Of a stretch of DNA of 64,000 nucleotides, positions 52,058 to 61,692 are shown in pieces. The notes under the pieces are model-generated. The model was not told where the DNA came from. It did not search any database and was given only the letters and a program-made list of their open reading frames with translations. The number at the start of each line of letters is the position of its first letter. Positions within the stretch are counted from its first letter, which is position 1. The translations under genes and the position numbers were made by a program. This DNA comes from Galactobacillus timonensis (GTDB lineage: Bacteria > Bacillota_I > Bacilli_A > Erysipelotrichales > Erysipelotrichaceae). The stretch is from positions 1,386,664 to 1,450,663 of the forward strand of contig NZ_LT964739.1 of the NCBI RefSeq assembly GCF_900240265.1, read 5' to 3'.

Positions 52058-54655
52058 ATGACATTTTTATATGAAAAGATGGATGCTTTACGTGAAGCGG
52101 GGGCTAGTAAAGTAATACCGTCATATATTCAGCAGAACCTGAATCCAAATTTTGAACTTCGTCCATACCAAAAAGAAGCCTTTGAGAATTTTGTTACTTA
52201 TTTTGAAGGAAGTCTTCGCCAAGATCCATCCCAAACACTATTCCATATGGCCACGGGAAGCGGAAAAACACTTATCATGGCGGGGCTAATGCTTTATTTA
52301 TACAAGCAAGGATATAGAAATTTTCTATTTTTTGTTAATCTGTCTAATATTGTAGAAAAAACAAAAGTAAATTTTCTTGATGCTTCTTCATCAAAATATC
52401 TTTTCAATGACGAAATAAGAATTGACGGTGAAAAAGTTGCTGTTCAAGAGGTGAGTAACTTTCAGACTGCTGATCCAGATAAAATTAATATATGTTTTTC
52501 AACTACGCAAGGGCTTCACATGGATATTTGGTTGACAAAAGAAAATGGAATGTCCATTGACGATTTTGACAATCAAAAAGTTGTTCTTATTTCAGATGAA
52601 GCACACCACCTGAATGTAGATACAAAAAAGAAGATGTCTGAAGAAGAATCAGTAAGCTATCATTCTTGGGAACAGACAGTAAAGAATATTTTTTATAAAA
52701 ATTCCGGAAATGTTTTGTTGGAGTTTACAGCAACCTGTGATCTTGATAATCCAGCAATTAGGGCTGCTTATGAGAACAAAATCATTTTCAATTACCCATT
52801 ACCAAATTTCTACCAGGATAAATATTCAAAGGATATATTGACTCTCCGGTCTGATCTACCTGTTATGGACAGAGCTTTACAGGCGTTGGTCCTTAGTCAA
52901 TATCGACTTAAAGTATTTCAGGATCACCGCTTATCAATAAAACCTGTTGTGTTATTTAAAGCTGCGAAAATCGCTGATAGTAGGGAGTTTATGTCTTCAT
53001 TCATTGAGACAGTAAGTAAACTTTCCGGGACAAAGCTGCGAGAACTAAGGGCCGCAACAGATAATCCGATTATGCAACAGGCATTTACTTACTTTGTTAA
53101 AAATGGAATTTCTGCGGACACATTAGCAGCGGAATTACGTGATGATTTTGCAGAGCAACATTGTGTATCTGTAAATGATGATAAAGACGCAACAGAAAAA
53201 CAAATTCTTTTAAACTCTCTGGAAGATGCCAATAATCCTTATAGGGCAATCTTTGAAGTTAAGAAGCTAGATGAAGGCTGGGACGTTTTAAACTTGTTTG
53301 ATATTGTTCGTTTGTATGAGACACGTCAATCAAGTGGCAGAAAAATTTCACCTGCGACAATTGCAGAGGCACAATTGATTGGCCGTGGGGCAAGATATTG
53401 TCCTTTCCAGATTGATCCAGAGCAACCAAAGTACCAAAGAAAATACGATGATGATATCACAAATGAAATGCGTGTTTGCGAGGACCTTTTCTACCACTGT
53501 CAAAACGACCATCGTTATGTGACAGAACTTCACCAAGCTTTACGTGAGATTGGACTCGATACTGATAGGATCATCCAAAGAGAATACGTGCTTAAAGACG
53601 ATTTTAAAAAGGATCAGTTATACAAAAATGGAATCATCTTTACAAATGATCGTGAAGTGAAAAGTCGCACAGAGGTTTTTGGCCTTCAGCCGACTGTCCG
53701 TGATGCCCTTTACAGCTATACATATTCACCTGGAAATTCCGGGTTAGATGAAATCATGGCTGAAGGTAAAAATGAAAACGACTATTACCCGAATAATTTA
53801 ATTACCACACATACTACTATTGGTGAAATTGCTGATATTAACTATGCCATTGTTAGTAAAGCACTTATGAAATATCCGGTTTTTAGATTTGACACGTTGA
53901 AGTCATATTTTCCAAATATCCACTCTACGAGAGAGTTTATTACAAAGGATGAGTATCTTGGAAAAGTTAGAATTGATATTCATTGCCCCGAAAAGAGTCC
54001 GTCAGTGGCTATTTATTATCAGGCAGTCTTCAATACACTCAATAAAATAAGCGATTCAATTTCTGGCATAGAAGAAACTTATTTTGGAACAAAGGAATTT
54101 AAAGCACACCGAATCAACGAGGTGTTCCGCAATAAGACAGTTAACTATACCGATCCACATGATGGTGGGATAGGTGTTTCTCAAAATGATTCATCTGTAC
54201 CTAAAAAATGGAAAATTGATCTTTCTAAAGAAGATTGGTTTGTCTACACAGATAATTATGGTACTTCGGAGGAAAAAGCTTTTGTTGCATACTTTCATGG
54301 GTATGTAGATGAACTTCGAAAAGTTTACAGCAAAGTATATTTGGTAAGAAATGAACGGGAATTCCATCTTTATTCTTTTAATGATGGTGAACGTTTTGAA
54401 CCGGACTATGTAATTTTTCTTCAGCGGGCAGAAACAGACGGTTTTGAGCAACTACAAATATTTGTAGAGCCAAAAGGAACAATGCTGCTTGAAAAAGATA
54501 AATGGAAAGAAGATTTTTTGTTACAGATGGAGAAAGCAGCTATTCCTGTAAAAACGTTTGTTGATAACAACCAATATAAAATTTGGGGACTTCATTTCTT
54601 TAATCAGGACCAAAGAATGAAAGAGTTTGATGAAGATATAAAGCGATTACTCTGA
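52058..54655 (+). CDS. res: Type III restriction enzyme (Res)
   Basis: An 865-aa helicase-nuclease. Walker A is in HMATGSGKTLIMA, the DEAH box is ISDEAHHLN and a motif VI-like stretch is QLIGRGARY. The C-terminal nuclease has FEPDYVIFL and VEPKG (D...ExK). It starts three bases after mod. With Mod it cuts unmodified DNA, protecting the host and the element. All core motifs appear intact. Confidence 0.92.
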   Translation: MTFLYEKMDALREAGASKVIPSYIQQNLNPNFELRPYQKEAFENFVTYFEGSLRQDPSQTLFHMATGSGKTLIMAGLMLYLYKQGYRNFLFFVNLSNIVEKTKVNFLDASSSKYLFNDEIRIDGEKVAVQEVSNFQTADPDKINICFSTTQGLHMDIWLTKENGMSIDDFDNQKVVLISDEAHHLNVDTKKKMSEEESVSYHSWEQTVKNIFYKNSGNVLLEFTATCDLDNPAIRAAYENKIIFNYPLPNFYQDKYSKDILTLRSDLPVMDRALQALVLSQYRLKVFQDHRLSIKPVVLFKAAKIADSREFMSSFIETVSKLSGTKLRELRAATDNPIMQQAFTYFVKNGISADTLAAELRDDFAEQHCVSVNDDKDATEKQILLNSLEDANNPYRAIFEVKKLDEGWDVLNLFDIVRLYETRQSSGRKISPATIAEAQLIGRGARYCPFQIDPEQPKYQRKYDDDITNEMRVCEDLFYHCQNDHRYVTELHQALREIGLDTDRIIQREYVLKDDFKKDQLYKNGIIFTNDREVKSRTEVFGLQPTVRDALYSYTYSPGNSGLDEIMAEGKNENDYYPNNLITTHTTIGEIADINYAIVSKALMKYPVFRFDTLKSYFPNIHSTREFITKDEYLGKVRIDIHCPEKSPSVAIYYQAVFNTLNKISDSISGIEETYFGTKEFKAHRINEVFRNKTVNYTDPHDGGIGVSQNDSSVPKKWKIDLSKEDWFVYTDNYGTSEEKAFVAYFHGYVDELRKVYSKVYLVRNEREFHLYSFNDGERFEPDYVIFLQRAETDGFEQLQIFVEPKGTMLLEKDKWKEDFLLQMEKAAIPVKTFVDNNQYKIWGLHFFNQDQRMKEFDEDIKRLL

Positions 54656-54742
54656 TCATCTGAGGAATGGCATACGTCTCAGGAGATGCCTACAAATATC
54701 TAACAGAATAAAGATGTTTGCGGCTGGAAAGGACAGAATAGT

Positions 54743-55405
54743 ATGACTGAAAATTATAAAAACGTTATTTATATTCTCACGAACCCTGCACTTGACGGAT
54801 TCGTGAAAATTGGCTTTGCCTCAGATCTTCGGCAGAGAATCAAACAGTTGAGTCAGGCTTCAGCTATCCCTTATTCTTTTCAGGCATATGCGGTCTATGA
54901 GACACCTGCTAAACTGACCGACAAAGCATTACATGATATGATCGACAGCCTAAATCCTACCCTACGGACGGTTGAACAGGATGATCAGGGCAAAACTCAT
55001 AAGAAAGAGTTTTTTATCATGTCTCCAGAAGAGGCTTTCACGATTTTGGAAGATATAGCTAAGATTAGCGGAACGACTGAGCGACTGCACCGGATCAAGC
55101 CAACAAAAGAAGAAACTGAGGAAACGGCGGAAGCAACAGAAGTAAAAAAAACAGCAATGCTAAAACCATTCACCTTTAGTGCATGTGACATTCCTATTGG
55201 AGCGGAGGTGGTTTTTACAAGAGATCCTTCAATAATAGGAATAGTTGTTGATGACAAACATATTAAGATCGGTAACGAGATATCAAGTCTTTCAGCGGTT
55301 GTAATGAAATATACAGGATGGAAATCAGCCCAAGGGCCGGCATATTTTACATACAACGGGAAATTATTGAAGGAAATCCATGCTGAAAAGTGTGGCAAGA
55401 AATAA
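54743..55405 (+). CDS. GIY-YIG nuclease-like protein with C-terminal domain
   Basis: A 220-aa protein. Residues 8-95 look like a T5orf172/Mug113-type GIY-YIG domain (VIYILTNPALDGFVKIGFASD, with Arg in LRQRIKQLS and a late Glu in KKEFFIM). An acidic linker leads to a C-terminal module (PIGAEVVFTR, SSLSAVVMKYTGWKSAQGP, YNGKLLKEI) of the DUF4357/RAMA type that is common in modification-dependent restriction. It may cut foreign DNA or act with the neighbouring type III system; both are inference. Confidence 0.7.
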   Translation: MTENYKNVIYILTNPALDGFVKIGFASDLRQRIKQLSQASAIPYSFQAYAVYETPAKLTDKALHDMIDSLNPTLRTVEQDDQGKTHKKEFFIMSPEEAFTILEDIAKISGTTERLHRIKPTKEETEETAEATEVKKTAMLKPFTFSACDIPIGAEVVFTRDPSIIGIVVDDKHIKIGNEISSLSAVVMKYTGWKSAQGPAYFTYNGKLLKEIHAEKCGKK

Positions 55406-55425
55406 ACCTGTAGGAGGTACTGCAA

Positions 55426-56082
55426 ATGGCGGCGAAGACTTACTATTATGCACGTGTGTCTTCTGCGTCTCAGAATCTCGCTCGTCAGATTGAAGCATTC
55501 CATAAAGACGGTGCGGATGATCATGATATCATCACAGAAAAGCAATCAGGGAAGACCATGGATCGGCCCGAATACAAAGCCATGAAAGAACATATGCTCC
55601 GCCCAGGCGATACTCTTGTTGTCATGTCTCTGGATCGTCTTGGAAGAAACAAACAGGCAATTAAGGACGAGTTGGACTACTACAAGAAGAACAACATCCG
55701 GGTGAGGATCCTTGATCTTCCGACTTCAAATTTAAAACCAGGACAGGGCCAGGAATGGATCCTAGACATGGTAAACAACATTATTATTGAGGTACTTTCT
55801 TCCCAAGCTGAACAGGAACGGGAGACTTTACGAAAACGACAAGCAGAAGGCATTGCAATCGCTCAAAGCGAAGGAAAATATAAAGGGCGGCAGCCGTGTA
55901 AAGTAGATGAACAGCTTTTTGCAACTCTATATGCTGATTTTTGCGAGAGAAAGATATCCAAAGCGGGAATGGCAGAGCAGCTAAAGATTACCCGGCCTAC
56001 GCTTGACCGCATTTTAAAAAACCGGAAACTGATGAGAAAAGATAATCAGGGCAAAACGGAATATTTACCATTATCCGATTGA
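55426..56082 (+). CDS. Small serine recombinase (resolvase/invertase)
   Basis: A 218-aa protein with the serine recombinase domain: the catalytic Ser in YYARVSSASQN and the Arg pair in LDRLGRNK. The C-terminal helix-turn-helix reads KAGMAEQLKITRPTLDRILKN. Probably a resolvase for element maintenance. AGGAGG precedes the ATG. Confidence 0.9.
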   Translation: MAAKTYYYARVSSASQNLARQIEAFHKDGADDHDIITEKQSGKTMDRPEYKAMKEHMLRPGDTLVVMSLDRLGRNKQAIKDELDYYKKNNIRVRILDLPTSNLKPGQGQEWILDMVNNIIIEVLSSQAEQERETLRKRQAEGIAIAQSEGKYKGRQPCKVDEQLFATLYADFCERKISKAGMAEQLKITRPTLDRILKNRKLMRKDNQGKTEYLPLSD

Positions 56083-56143
56083 TTATTTTCCCAAAGACCA
56101 GCCCCTGCTAATGGCAGCTTCAAAACTTAGACAACAACACCAC

Positions 56144-56170
56144 AGACAAGACTTTCGTCTTGTCTTTTTT
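56144..56170 (+). terminator. Rho-independent terminator
   Basis: AGACAAGAC (56144-56152), loop TTTC, GTCTTGTCT (56157-56165) and a T-run: a perfect 9-bp stem that separates the two recombinase genes. Confidence 0.88.
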
Positions 56171-56339
56171 ATGGTTCTTTCTATTTTGGGATTTAAGGCT
56201 CTGTTTAGAAAGCAAAACTTAACCTTGGATCCGTCAGATCATATATTCTTTTGACGCTTACTCATGGTTGCATGCATATGCACGTATGGAAAAATACATT
56301 CATTGCAATTTAACGTCAGATAGAAAGGCGGGTTTTATT

Positions 56340-57710
56340 GTGGATAGAAAGCTAAGAATTGTAGGCTATGCCCGTGTGTCCACCCAGCGGCAAGCGGTAG
56401 AAGGATTTAACCTGGATGGACAGATCCGGCAGATCAAGAACTACGTTGATATTTATTATGAAAACTATGAATTAACTATCCTTCGAGAAGATGGACAATC
56501 CGCTAGAACCATGGATCGCCCGGAAATGTCAAAAATCATAGCCATGATAGAAAACAATGAAATGGATGTTTTGGTTATTTACACATATGACAGACTAACC
56601 AGAAGGTTGAAGGATTTTATTGATTTTCTGGACCTCTTGTCAGAGCATGGAGTGACGCTGGATTCTATGAGAGAAAAGTTTGATACATCAACTGCATCAG
56701 GACGATTCATGGCCCATATGATCACGGCAATGGCTGAATGGGAAGAAGATACCATCAGCGAACGGACACTCCGAGGAATGCGAGAAGCTGCATTAAAAGG
56801 GAACTATATCCGAGGTGGTAAAGCTCCATTTGGGTATGAGCGTGATCCAAATGATAAACATGCGTTGATTATTGACGAAGAAAAAGCTCGTACTGTAAAG
56901 GAGATATTTCAGACTGCTGCGGACAATCTTCCGCTTTGGGGGTTGGCGGCCATCTATGATGCGGAAAAAAGAAATGGGTATGATACTTGGAGCGGAGAAA
57001 GACTCTATAAGATTATTTCCAACAAAATTTACTACGGTGTTATGACGCTAGATGGCGTTGACTATCCAATTAACGTTCCTCCTATCATTTCTCAGGAATT
57101 GTATGAGGAAGCTAACGAAAAGCGTATTTCAAAGAATTTCCGATCCTATGCTTATATTTTCAAAGGATTCATGTATTGTTCTAAGTGCGGAGGGTATCTT
57201 ACTGGAAGTGGAACGTATAAGAAATCTTTACAAAAATATTATCGTTACTACAGATGTCCAAAATGCCGGGGCATTATTTCAGAGAAAAGCATATTGGAAC
57301 AGGTTGAGGATCCTTTTACGCAAAGAGAACGAGAAATAAAATTCTCTCAGTGTTATCAGAGTGCCAAGAGGGCAAACGCCAGATATGCGCAGGCATTGGA
57401 ACGGTTGAAGGTAAGCGATTTACTAAATCTTCCGGAAACTTATGTTCAAGAAAAGGCGGCAGAGCTTCGCATAAAACAAGCGGACCTGGTGCGTGAATTT
57501 CAGCTTGTATTAAATTCTATAAAACGGATTCATTTCTATAATAAGAACTCTCAGGAAATGCGTTCGTTTTTGACCGAGAATGTTTCGGTAATTAATGTAG
57601 ATTTTAGAACGCTTACTCCCACAACGAATATTGTTTGGAAGGACGATAAAGAAATTGCAAAGCAGAGCAAGCCGAAGGTAAAAGCCAGTAAAAATGGGGC
57701 AAAAAAATGA
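56340..57710 (+). CDS. Large serine recombinase (integrase)
   Basis: A 456-aa protein from GTG 56340. The catalytic domain has Ser in GYARVSTQRQAVEG and Arg in TYDRLTRRLKDF. A recombinase domain (GGKAPFGYERDPN) and a zinc ribbon (CSKCGGYL...CPKCRG) follow, then a coiled-coil region. Such enzymes integrate and excise conjugative elements without host factors. Its place at the right edge makes it the likely integrase. It is at the short end of the family. Confidence 0.88.
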   Translation: MDRKLRIVGYARVSTQRQAVEGFNLDGQIRQIKNYVDIYYENYELTILREDGQSARTMDRPEMSKIIAMIENNEMDVLVIYTYDRLTRRLKDFIDFLDLLSEHGVTLDSMREKFDTSTASGRFMAHMITAMAEWEEDTISERTLRGMREAALKGNYIRGGKAPFGYERDPNDKHALIIDEEKARTVKEIFQTAADNLPLWGLAAIYDAEKRNGYDTWSGERLYKIISNKIYYGVMTLDGVDYPINVPPIISQELYEEANEKRISKNFRSYAYIFKGFMYCSKCGGYLTGSGTYKKSLQKYYRYYRCPKCRGIISEKSILEQVEDPFTQREREIKFSQCYQSAKRANARYAQALERLKVSDLLNLPETYVQEKAAELRIKQADLVREFQLVLNSIKRIHFYNKNSQEMRSFLTENVSVINVDFRTLTPTTNIVWKDDKEIAKQSKPKVKASKNGAKK

Positions 57711-57949
57711 ATATGTTATTTTGTAGAAATAATGAATAAAATTGTGAAAGACAGTAGAACTATTGTCTTGCAAATTTATTTGCATCCAGTTATATTGCTT
57801 ACAGGTGGTTTTATCAAGATTTAGTTTGTGAAAACCAATACGGCTCCAGCCATAAAGTACTAACAGGTCGCCGGGTTGATGATCCTTGTCAGCTCAGTGG
57901 CCTTTTTTTTGCCGGTGTGCCGGCCGCCGGCCGAACGCCAAGAGTGTCC

Positions 57950-58064
57950 ATTGTGAGGTGGAATCGGAAAGAAGCGAAGGCAAATCTCCGGCCTGAGCGA
58001 TACGGGCCGATCAGGCGCGGCTGGCGTTCCCAGAAGCACGCCTCTTTAGAGGCAGGTAGTTCAC
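57950..58064 (+). mobile_element. Possible IS200/IS605-type right end (TnpB omega-RNA remnant)
   Basis: The block GAAGCACGCCTCTTTAGAGG ending GTAGTTCAC (58033-58064) has the hairpin with a TTTA loop and GTAGTTCAC tail that mark right ends of TnpB elements. The 80 bases before it are G+C-rich and resemble omega-RNA scaffold. No tnpB gene is present. The call rests on memory of the end pattern. The rest of 57711-58115 is A+T-rich at first and shows no gene. Confidence 0.35.
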
Positions 58065-58115
58065 GCTCGCGTGTCTTGACAGCGATGACCGGGAAGACAC
58101 GGTACAATAGGTTCG

Positions 58116-58763
58116 ATGAAACGTAGAAAACTGTATCGTCTGATGGTAATGATTCTGGTTCTGCCGCTGCTGTTATGCGGTGGCTGCAAGCAGGCAGAGG
58201 CTGCCGATACCTGCGTCACTGCTTTTCTTGCGGCCATGGAGGCCGGAAACCGGGAGGATATGCAGAAGTGTGTTTCTTCCTCGGAAGACGGTACGGTGAC
58301 GGCTCTAATGAATGTCTATGACAAGGCATCACTGGAGACGACGCTTTCTGCTGTATTTTCCGATGCTGCGCTGGATGATGATGCAGTGGCGGCCTGTGAC
58401 GACCTTGCGTCGGCTTATCTGAACGCTTTATTTCAAAGCACGGCCATTCGTGAGACGCATCATGAAGGTCATCGCGTTTACAGTGTGACAGTCAATGCGG
58501 TCATGGCTTATGAAAGCCGTCTTTCCGATGAGATGTACGGCCTGCTGGGAGATGCCGTCGGAAATTTCAGCGACGACCTGTATAACGGCGTCGCTCTGGG
58601 GGACAGTGCGTCATTGACGTCTGCGGCAGCCCGGACGCTGACGTTTGCGGCTGAGCGCCTTTTTGCGTCACTGACTACGGATGATTATCATTCGGTGACC
58701 TTTGTGTTTACGGTGCAGGATGAGGATGGTTCCTTCTATATCACATCGGCGAGTGTACAGTAA
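58116..58763 (+). CDS. Hypothetical lipoprotein
   Basis: A 215-aa protein with a signal peptide and a lipobox-like LLCGGC/KQ near residue 24, so it is probably lipid-anchored outside the membrane. The mature part is a helical domain plus beta region, DUF5105-like in style, and not recognised. It is the first chromosomal gene after the element, and base composition shifts to G+C-rich here. Confidence 0.7.
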   Translation: MKRRKLYRLMVMILVLPLLLCGGCKQAEAADTCVTAFLAAMEAGNREDMQKCVSSSEDGTVTALMNVYDKASLETTLSAVFSDAALDDDAVAACDDLASAYLNALFQSTAIRETHHEGHRVYSVTVNAVMAYESRLSDEMYGLLGDAVGNFSDDLYNGVALGDSASLTSAAARTLTFAAERLFASLTTDDYHSVTFVFTVQDEDGSFYITSASVQ

Positions 58764-58765
58764 AA

Positions 58766-58788
58766 ATCCGGAGGCAGTGCCTCCGGAT
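58766..58788 (-). terminator. Terminator between lipoprotein gene and gdhA
   Basis: ATCCGGAGGC-AGT-GCCTCCGGAT, a perfect 10-bp stem. T-rich sequence follows on the minus strand, so it mainly serves gdhA but may act in both directions. Confidence 0.85.
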
Positions 58789-58810
58789 GGATGCTGGTGA
58801 TATTGATCTT

Positions 58811-60157
58811 TTAGAACAGACCCTGTGCCATCATGGCATCAGCGACCTTTTCGAAGCCTGCAATGTTGGCTCCGGCGACGAGATCTTCGCCATCTCCGTA
58901 TCTCTTAGCGGCATCATAGGATGCGTCTACGATGTTGCGCATGATCGCCTTGAGACGGGCATCGACTTCTTCCGCTGTCCAAGCGAGGCGTTCGCTGTTC
59001 TGGCTCATTTCCAGTGCCGAAACCGCAACACCGCCTGCGTTGGCGGCCTTTGCCGGTCCTACCACGACACCGTGCGACTGCATGTATACATGCGCCTCAT
59101 GGCTGGCCGGCATGTTGGCACCTTCGAAGTAGTACTTCGTTCCGTTGGATACGATGGTTTCCGCGTCGTTGAGGTCGACTTCATTCTGGGTTGCGCACGG
59201 AATGACGATATCGCCCTTGACGCTCCACGGCTTTTCATTTTCGTGGAACTCGCAATGGAAGCGGTCGGCGTACATCTTGATGTTGGCATTGCGGGAAGCA
59301 CGCATCTCGAGGAGATAATTGATCTTTTCTTCGGTATTGATTCCATCCGGGTCATAGACATAGCCGTTGTGGCCGGAGATGGTTACGACTCTGGCTCCCA
59401 GTTCGGCAGCCTTCTTGCACACGCCCCAGGCAACGTTGCCGTAGCCGGAGACGACGATGGTCTTGCCCTGGAAGGTGTCATTGTGATGTTCCAGAACACG
59501 CTGCGCATAATAGAGGACGCCATAGCCGGTGGCTTCCGGACGGATCAGGGAGCCGCCATAGCTCAGGCCCTTGCCGGTCAGAACGCCATTGTCCCAGGAA
59601 TCACGAATGCGGCGATACTGTCCGAAGAGGTAGCCGATCTCACGGCCGCCAACTCCGATATCACCGGCCGGAACGTCAACGGACGGACCGATGTGGCGCT
59701 GCAGTTCAGTCATGAAAGACTGGCAGAAACGCATGATCTCACCGTCGCTTTTCCCATGAGGATCGAAATCGCTGCCTCCCTTGCCGCCGCCGATCGGAAG
59801 GCCGGTCAGACTGTTCTTGAATACCTGTTCAAAGCCGAGGAACTTGAGCATGCCGAGCGTTACATCCTTATGGAAGCGAAGGCCTCCCTTGTAAGGCCCA
59901 AGGGCGCCGTTGAACTGAACACGGTAGCCGCGGTTGACCTGAACCTTTCCTTCGTCATCGACCCAGGTGACACGGAATTCAATGACACGCTCCGGCTCAC
60001 TCATCCGCTCCAGAAGGGCGGCTTTTTCATATTCCGGATGTGCTTCGATGACGGGTTCAAGACTCGTGAACACTTCTTCGACAGCCTGCAGAAATTCGGG
60101 CTCCGAAGCGTTTTTTGCCTTTAAGGCGGAAATGACGCGATCTGTATAATCTGACAT
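58811..60157 (-). CDS. gdhA: NADP-type glutamate dehydrogenase
   Basis: A 448-aa enzyme of the usual length for hexameric bacterial GDH. Family motifs are intact: NGALGPYKGGLRFH, the catalytic Lys in LPIGGGKGGSDFDP and the dinucleotide fold VSGYGNVAWG. It makes glutamate from 2-oxoglutarate and ammonia. AAAAGGAG precedes the ATG and a TATAAT box lies about 30 bases upstream on the minus strand (60187-60192), without a clear -35. Confidence 0.96.
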   Translation of the reverse strand: MSDYTDRVISALKAKNASEPEFLQAVEEVFTSLEPVIEAHPEYEKAALLERMSEPERVIEFRVTWVDDEGKVQVNRGYRVQFNGALGPYKGGLRFHKDVTLGMLKFLGFEQVFKNSLTGLPIGGGKGGSDFDPHGKSDGEIMRFCQSFMTELQRHIGPSVDVPAGDIGVGGREIGYLFGQYRRIRDSWDNGVLTGKGLSYGGSLIRPEATGYGVLYYAQRVLEHHNDTFQGKTIVVSGYGNVAWGVCKKAAELGARVVTISGHNGYVYDPDGINTEEKINYLLEMRASRNANIKMYADRFHCEFHENEKPWSVKGDIVIPCATQNEVDLNDAETIVSNGTKYYFEGANMPASHEAHVYMQSHGVVVGPAKAANAGGVAVSALEMSQNSERLAWTAEEVDARLKAIMRNIVDASYDAAKRYGDGEDLVAGANIAGFEKVADAMMAQGLF

Positions 60158-60220
60158 GATTTCTCCTTTTTTGGATTTCTTTCTCCATTATAGAGTGAGA
60201 TTGACACGGGCTATAAAAAA

Positions 60221-60246
60221 GATGCGGATACTGTTTGTTCCGCATC
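60221..60246 (-). terminator. Terminator of the pst-phoU operon
   Basis: On the minus strand GATGCGGA pairs with TCCGCATC around a 10-base loop and a run of six T follows, 15 bases after the phoU stop. Confidence 0.85.
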
Positions 60247-60260
60247 TCTATGTGCATTTC

Positions 60261-60923
60261 TCAGTTGACGCCGCCTTCTTCGGTATGGACGCCTGTAATT
60301 GCAAACAGTGCCCAGGCCGCAATGTTTACGGCATGGTCGCCGATCTTTTCGAAGTACTTGGCGATCATGAGGAGGTTGAGGACATATTCAACGTTGGTGT
60401 CCTTGGTGAAGCTGCTGATCAGCTCCTGCTTGGCGCTGATGAATGCCTTGTCGACGATATCGTCCATGGCGATGGTTTTTCTGGCAAGGTCTTCATCCTT
60501 GGTGTTGAGGGCGGTGATGGCATTGGTCACCATCTTGGAGGTCGTATCAGCCATCTTCTGGATATCGATGATCTGCGAAGCTGTGGAGACATGTTCGTTG
60601 ATGACGATGTCCGCAATGTCGGCAGAGATAATGCCGATCCGCTCCAGATCATAGATGGCCTTCAGTACGGCGCTGATGTCACGCAGATCGCTGGCGACCG
60701 GCTGCTGCTGAAGAAGAAGCTTGAGGCAGAGGTTTTCAATTTCCCGTTCCTCACGGCGTGTCTCCGATTCAAGACCGATAACGCTTCTGGCAAGCTTTGT
60801 GTTGTCTTCCATCAATGCGGTGACGGCGCTGTGGATGGCCAGTTCGCACTGGCTTCCCATGTGGGCAACGGACTGGCGCAGGGTTGCCAGCTGATCATCA
60901 AAATGTTCACGCATAAGTATCAA
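60261..60923 (-). CDS. phoU: Phosphate uptake regulator PhoU
   Basis: A 220-aa all-helical protein with the two PhoU repeats ([37 protein letters not shown]). It restrains phosphate import and signals sufficiency. It overlaps pstB by four bases (ATGA). Confidence 0.93.
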   Translation of the reverse strand: MILMREHFDDQLATLRQSVAHMGSQCELAIHSAVTALMEDNTKLARSVIGLESETRREEREIENLCLKLLLQQQPVASDLRDISAVLKAIYDLERIGIISADIADIVINEHVSTASQIIDIQKMADTTSKMVTNAITALNTKDEDLARKTIAMDDIVDKAFISAKQELISSFTKDTNVEYVLNLLMIAKYFEKIGDHAVNIAAWALFAITGVHTEEGGVN

Positions 60924-61690
60924 CCAAACCTTCCTGTAATGTAATTTTCTGTGCGCTTGTCCTTCGGCATGGAGAAGATCTGATCCGTCGCTCCGAATTC
61001 AACGAGATCGCCAAGAAGGAAGAAGCCCGTATTGTCCGATACACGGACAGCCTGCTGCATGTTGTGGGTGACGATGACGATGGTGTACTTCTCTTTCAGT
61101 TCAATGATGAGATCTTCAATGCGCGAGGTGCTGATCGGGTCAAGAGCCGATGTCGACTCATCCATCAGAAGAACCTCCGGTTCCACAGCCAGTGCTCTTG
61201 CGATGCACAGACGCTGCTGCTGGCCACCCGAGAGGCCCAGGGCATTCTTGTTGAGACGGTCCTTGACTTCATCCCAGATGGCGGCACCGGTCAGAGACCT
61301 TTCGACGATTTCATCGAGCTTTTTCTTGTCGCGGATGCCATGAACGCGCGGTCCGTAGGCGATGTTGTCATAGATCGACATCGGGAAGGGATTGGCCTTC
61401 TGAAACACCATGCCGACCCGGCGGCGGAGAATGTTCACGTCCATATCGTGATAGACATCGACATCGTGAAGCTTGACGTCGCCTTCGATGCGGCAGTCCT
61501 TGATCAGGTCGTTCATACGGTTGAGGCAGCGCATGAACGTCGATTTGCCGCAGCCGGAAGGACCGATGAGAGCTGTGATCTTGTGCTCCTCAATATTCAT
61601 GTTGATGTTCTTGAGGGCCTGGTGTGAACCGTACCATAGATTGAGGTTCCGTACGGTCATGACACTTGGATTCGTTTTCGTTTCTGACAT
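60920..61690 (-). CDS. pstB: Phosphate ABC transporter ATP-binding protein
   Basis: A 256-aa ABC ATPase with Walker [10 protein letters not shown], signature [15 protein letters not shown] and Walker B VLLMDEST, followed by the PstB-specific ending ([13 protein letters not shown]). It drives the high-affinity phosphate importer. Confidence 0.96.
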   Translation of the reverse strand: MSETKTNPSVMTVRNLNLWYGSHQALKNINMNIEEHKITALIGPSGCGKSTFMRCLNRMNDLIKDCRIEGDVKLHDVDVYHDMDVNILRRRVGMVFQKANPFPMSIYDNIAYGPRVHGIRDKKKLDEIVERSLTGAAIWDEVKDRLNKNALGLSGGQQQRLCIARALAVEPEVLLMDESTSALDPISTSRIEDLIIELKEKYTIVIVTHNMQQAVRVSDNTGFFLLGDLVEFGATDQIFSMPKDKRTENYITGRFG

Positions 61691-61692
61691 AG

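Noticed and set aside
58787..60124. A 445-aa open frame on the plus strand opposite gdhA
   Set aside because: gdhA is a full-length, fully conserved enzyme on the other strand; the plus frame has no family match and no start signal.
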